Positions 5,250 to 6,461 of a DNA stretch of 6,461 bases are shown here, piece by piece (the first letter of the stretch is position 1; the number at the start of each line of letters is the position of its first letter). The notes below the pieces were generated by a model, which was not told the DNA's origin, made no database searches, and worked only from the letters and a program-made list of their open reading frames with translations. The stretch is taken from positions 1 to 6,461 of the forward strand of contig JAUSPM010000160.1 in the NCBI GenBank assembly GCA_030655675.1, given 5' to 3'. This stretch comes from Methanosarcinaceae archaeon (lineage in GTDB: Archaea > Halobacteriota > Methanosarcinia > Methanosarcinales > Methanosarcinaceae). Both the position numbers and the translations under genes were made by a program.

Positions 5250-5507
5250 TCATGCACTCCGTTTTTTGGTCTGCTCAATAAATTCCCTGTCTACCTTAGT
5301 TCTAAGTTCTTCGATAGCATGTGTAATCTCTACAGCAGATCTTTCGCTAAGCACCCCTGCAAAATTCATTATTTCGACACTTGCTTTTTTTCGGGATAAT
5401 TGATGTTCCATGCGTACTATTGCATCATCGAATGTCTCATTTTGATGACGTCTCCGTTTAAGAATATTATACGCATGGTCTGAAATTGTAATTGTTTTGG
5501 ATTTCAT
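5250..5507 (-). CDS. vapB: VapB-type antitoxin
   Basis: This 85-residue protein begins KSKTITISDHAYNILKRRR, then NETFDDAIVRM, as in the archaeal VapB antitoxin family (PF02697). The N-terminal part should be a small DNA-binding unit, and the charged helical C-terminal part (about 40-85: ASVEIMNFAG, HAIEELRTKV, EFIEQTKKRS) should wrap around VapC and block its active site. Gene order (antitoxin first), the TGAATG junction with vapC and the matched sizes support an operon in which VapB with VapC represses its own promoter. No good Shine-Dalgarno sequence precedes the ATG at 5507. A weak TATA-like CTTTAATAC about 30 bases upstream (near 5531-5539) would fit a leaderless mRNA. The gene looks intact. 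Confidence 0.85.
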   Translation of the reverse strand: MKSKTITISDHAYNILKRRRHQNETFDDAIVRMEHQLSRKKASVEIMNFAGVLSERSAVEITHAIEELRTKVDREFIEQTKKRSA

Positions 5508-5561
5508 GATAATAATTGAGATCTATTTGTATTAAAGAGTTGTGTTGAATTGTTCAGTGAA

Positions 5562-5594
5562 CTACCCCTTGTCGCTATGCGGCAGGGAGGATAG
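5562..5594 (+). repeat. strong imperfect hairpin, possibly an IS605-type end remnant
   Basis: CCTTGTCGC (5567-5575) pairs with GCGGCAGGG (5579-5587) over a TAT loop. Two further blocks, CC/GG and CTA/TAG, extend the stem outward past single bulged A residues (5588, 5591), about 14 pairs in all. Two of the pairs are G-T, which hold only for the plus strand as RNA or single-stranded DNA. The flank GTGAACTACCCC, read from the other strand as GGGGTAGTTCAC, resembles ends of tnpB-type elements that I remember from methanogens. No tnpB coding sequence is recognisable beside it. It may also serve as a terminator between vapBC and the next gene. Confidence 0.45.
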
Positions 5595-5610
5595 GAGTCT
5601 TCATTAAATC

Positions 5611-6456
5611 CTATTCTTGCCATCTAATGTTGTACTCCGTTGCTTTTTGTTTAATGTATGATGGCGAAGGCATGAATGCTTCTTCAGGCTGTTTCCATGT
5701 ATCTAATAAATTCAATATACTTCTTGAAATATCAGTAATATTATACTGCTCTGAAATTGTAACAAATTGGATTCTGTCAATTTTTGCTTTTAAAATATAC
5801 AGGATAACATAGGTCAGATTCCTTTTATTGTGTGGATCGATAACGATTGCATGAACTGCAATTTCCTCATTTGATAGCGTTCTTGATGAATAGAAATATT
5901 GATTCTCAGCCAAAATAAGTGGGATCGTTCCTGATATTGCGCTTAGTCCGGTTTGTTTTACGTTTTTTTGTAGTATTTGTTTTGTAGACATAGTGTGCGA
6001 GTCATTTCGACTTGAGGGTAAATTATCTCGTACAATCTTATTGTCTGATGTGAAAAGAAACTCAAAACCATGAGATGTAATGAATCGTCCTTGTGGTGAT
6101 ATTTTACGTAGTTCTGAAATGCCAAAGTAAGAACAATAATCTCTTACGAAGTCTCTGATATCAGTTAGATCCTGAGGTAACTCATATTTTTTGTTCCGGA
6201 AAACCAGCATAGCATAACTTTTAAACTTTTTTATATTACGGCGGAGTGTTGCTTCCGATAAATCACTCTCATCCAGCAAGCGTGCAAAGTCAGCTTTTCC
6301 AGTCGATATGATTGCCATGATCTGTATGCCGGACCCATGCATAAGTTTTGGAAGTGGCATATAACTTCGCGTATGCAGGATATTCCTCAGTTTTACAGCA
6401 TGTGGATTATTTGTTAGGTTGACATTTTTTGAAATACCATTGGTTGAGATATCCAC
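5611..6456 (-). CDS. winged-helix DNA-binding domain protein of unknown function
   Basis: The frame gives 281 residues from a GTG at 6456 and is still open at the window edge, so the real start may lie outside. Residues about 40-95 (GSGIQIMAIISTGKADFARL, then SDLSEATLRRNIKKFKSYAM and NKKYELP) read as a winged helix: a short helix after a starting segment, a recognition helix SEATLRRNIKKF, and a wing leading to YEL. Residues 96-195 hold a mixed region, including QYFYSSRTLSNEEIAVHAIV. Residues 200-256 (VIDPHNKRNLTYVILYIL, then IDRIQFVTISEQYNI) look like a second alpha/beta domain. There is no signal peptide or membrane segment. I do not know a named family for it. A transcription regulator, or a partner of a toxin or nucleotidyltransferase encoded beyond the window, are guesses. 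It reads towards vapBC but is separated from it by 103 bases with a hairpin, so it is probably a separate unit. Confidence 0.75.
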   Translation of the reverse strand: MDISTNGISKNVNLTNNPHAVKLRNILHTRSYMPLPKLMHGSGIQIMAIISTGKADFARLLDESDLSEATLRRNIKKFKSYAMLVFRNKKYELPQDLTDIRDFVRDYCSYFGISELRKISPQGRFITSHGFEFLFTSDNKIVRDNLPSSRNDSHTMSTKQILQKNVKQTGLSAISGTIPLILAENQYFYSSRTLSNEEIAVHAIVIDPHNKRNLTYVILYILKAKIDRIQFVTISEQYNITDISRSILNLLDTWKQPEEAFMPSPSYIKQKATEYNIRWQE

Positions 6457-6461
6457 TAACC

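Overview
The window looks like archaeal DNA, most probably from a methanogen of the Methanosarcinales. The signs are a DUF1699-type protein fragment (a family I know from Methanosarcina and relatives), an exported NosD-like beta-helix protein rich in N-glycosylation sequons, an archaeal-type VapBC pair, TATA-box promoters close to start codons, and the fairly AT-rich base composition. The assignment is inferred from gene families, not from a marker gene.

Layout. Positions 1-336 (minus) hold the 5' part of a DUF1699-like gene with no usable start codon; its 3' end is outside the window. Positions 486-2161 (minus) hold the most interesting unit. A small 89-residue protein ends in a Pro/Gly linker and a Cys-His-Trp-Cys tail, and downstream of it lies a 402-residue radical SAM/SPASM enzyme. 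A hairpin between them and possible separate start signals suggest a RiPP-type precursor and its peptide-modifying enzyme. An AT-rich 350-base divergent promoter region separates this unit from a plus-strand gene (2513-3811) for a secreted right-handed beta-helix protein, which is followed by a clear hairpin terminator and further hairpins.

From about 3900 to 5610 the DNA looks like a patchwork of accessory pieces on the minus strand. There is a broken gene of the AlbA_2/RecG-like ATPase type: only its HATPase_c_4 and winged-helix parts remain, and they are split by an 11-bp tandem duplication that shifts the frame. Its 5' side joins a remnant of an IS200/IS605-type tnpB with its end hairpin, and the tnpB remnant in turn abuts an apparently intact vapBC toxin-antitoxin pair. 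A second hairpin resembling an IS605-type end lies on the other side of vapBC. The window ends with a long minus-strand gene for a winged-helix protein (5611-6456 or beyond) of no family I can name.

How the genes work together: the 89-residue peptide and the radical SAM enzyme probably form one biosynthetic unit. No peptidase or exporter is visible in the window. VapB and VapC form a standard toxin-antitoxin pair. The rest appear to be independent neighbours or decayed remains of insertions.
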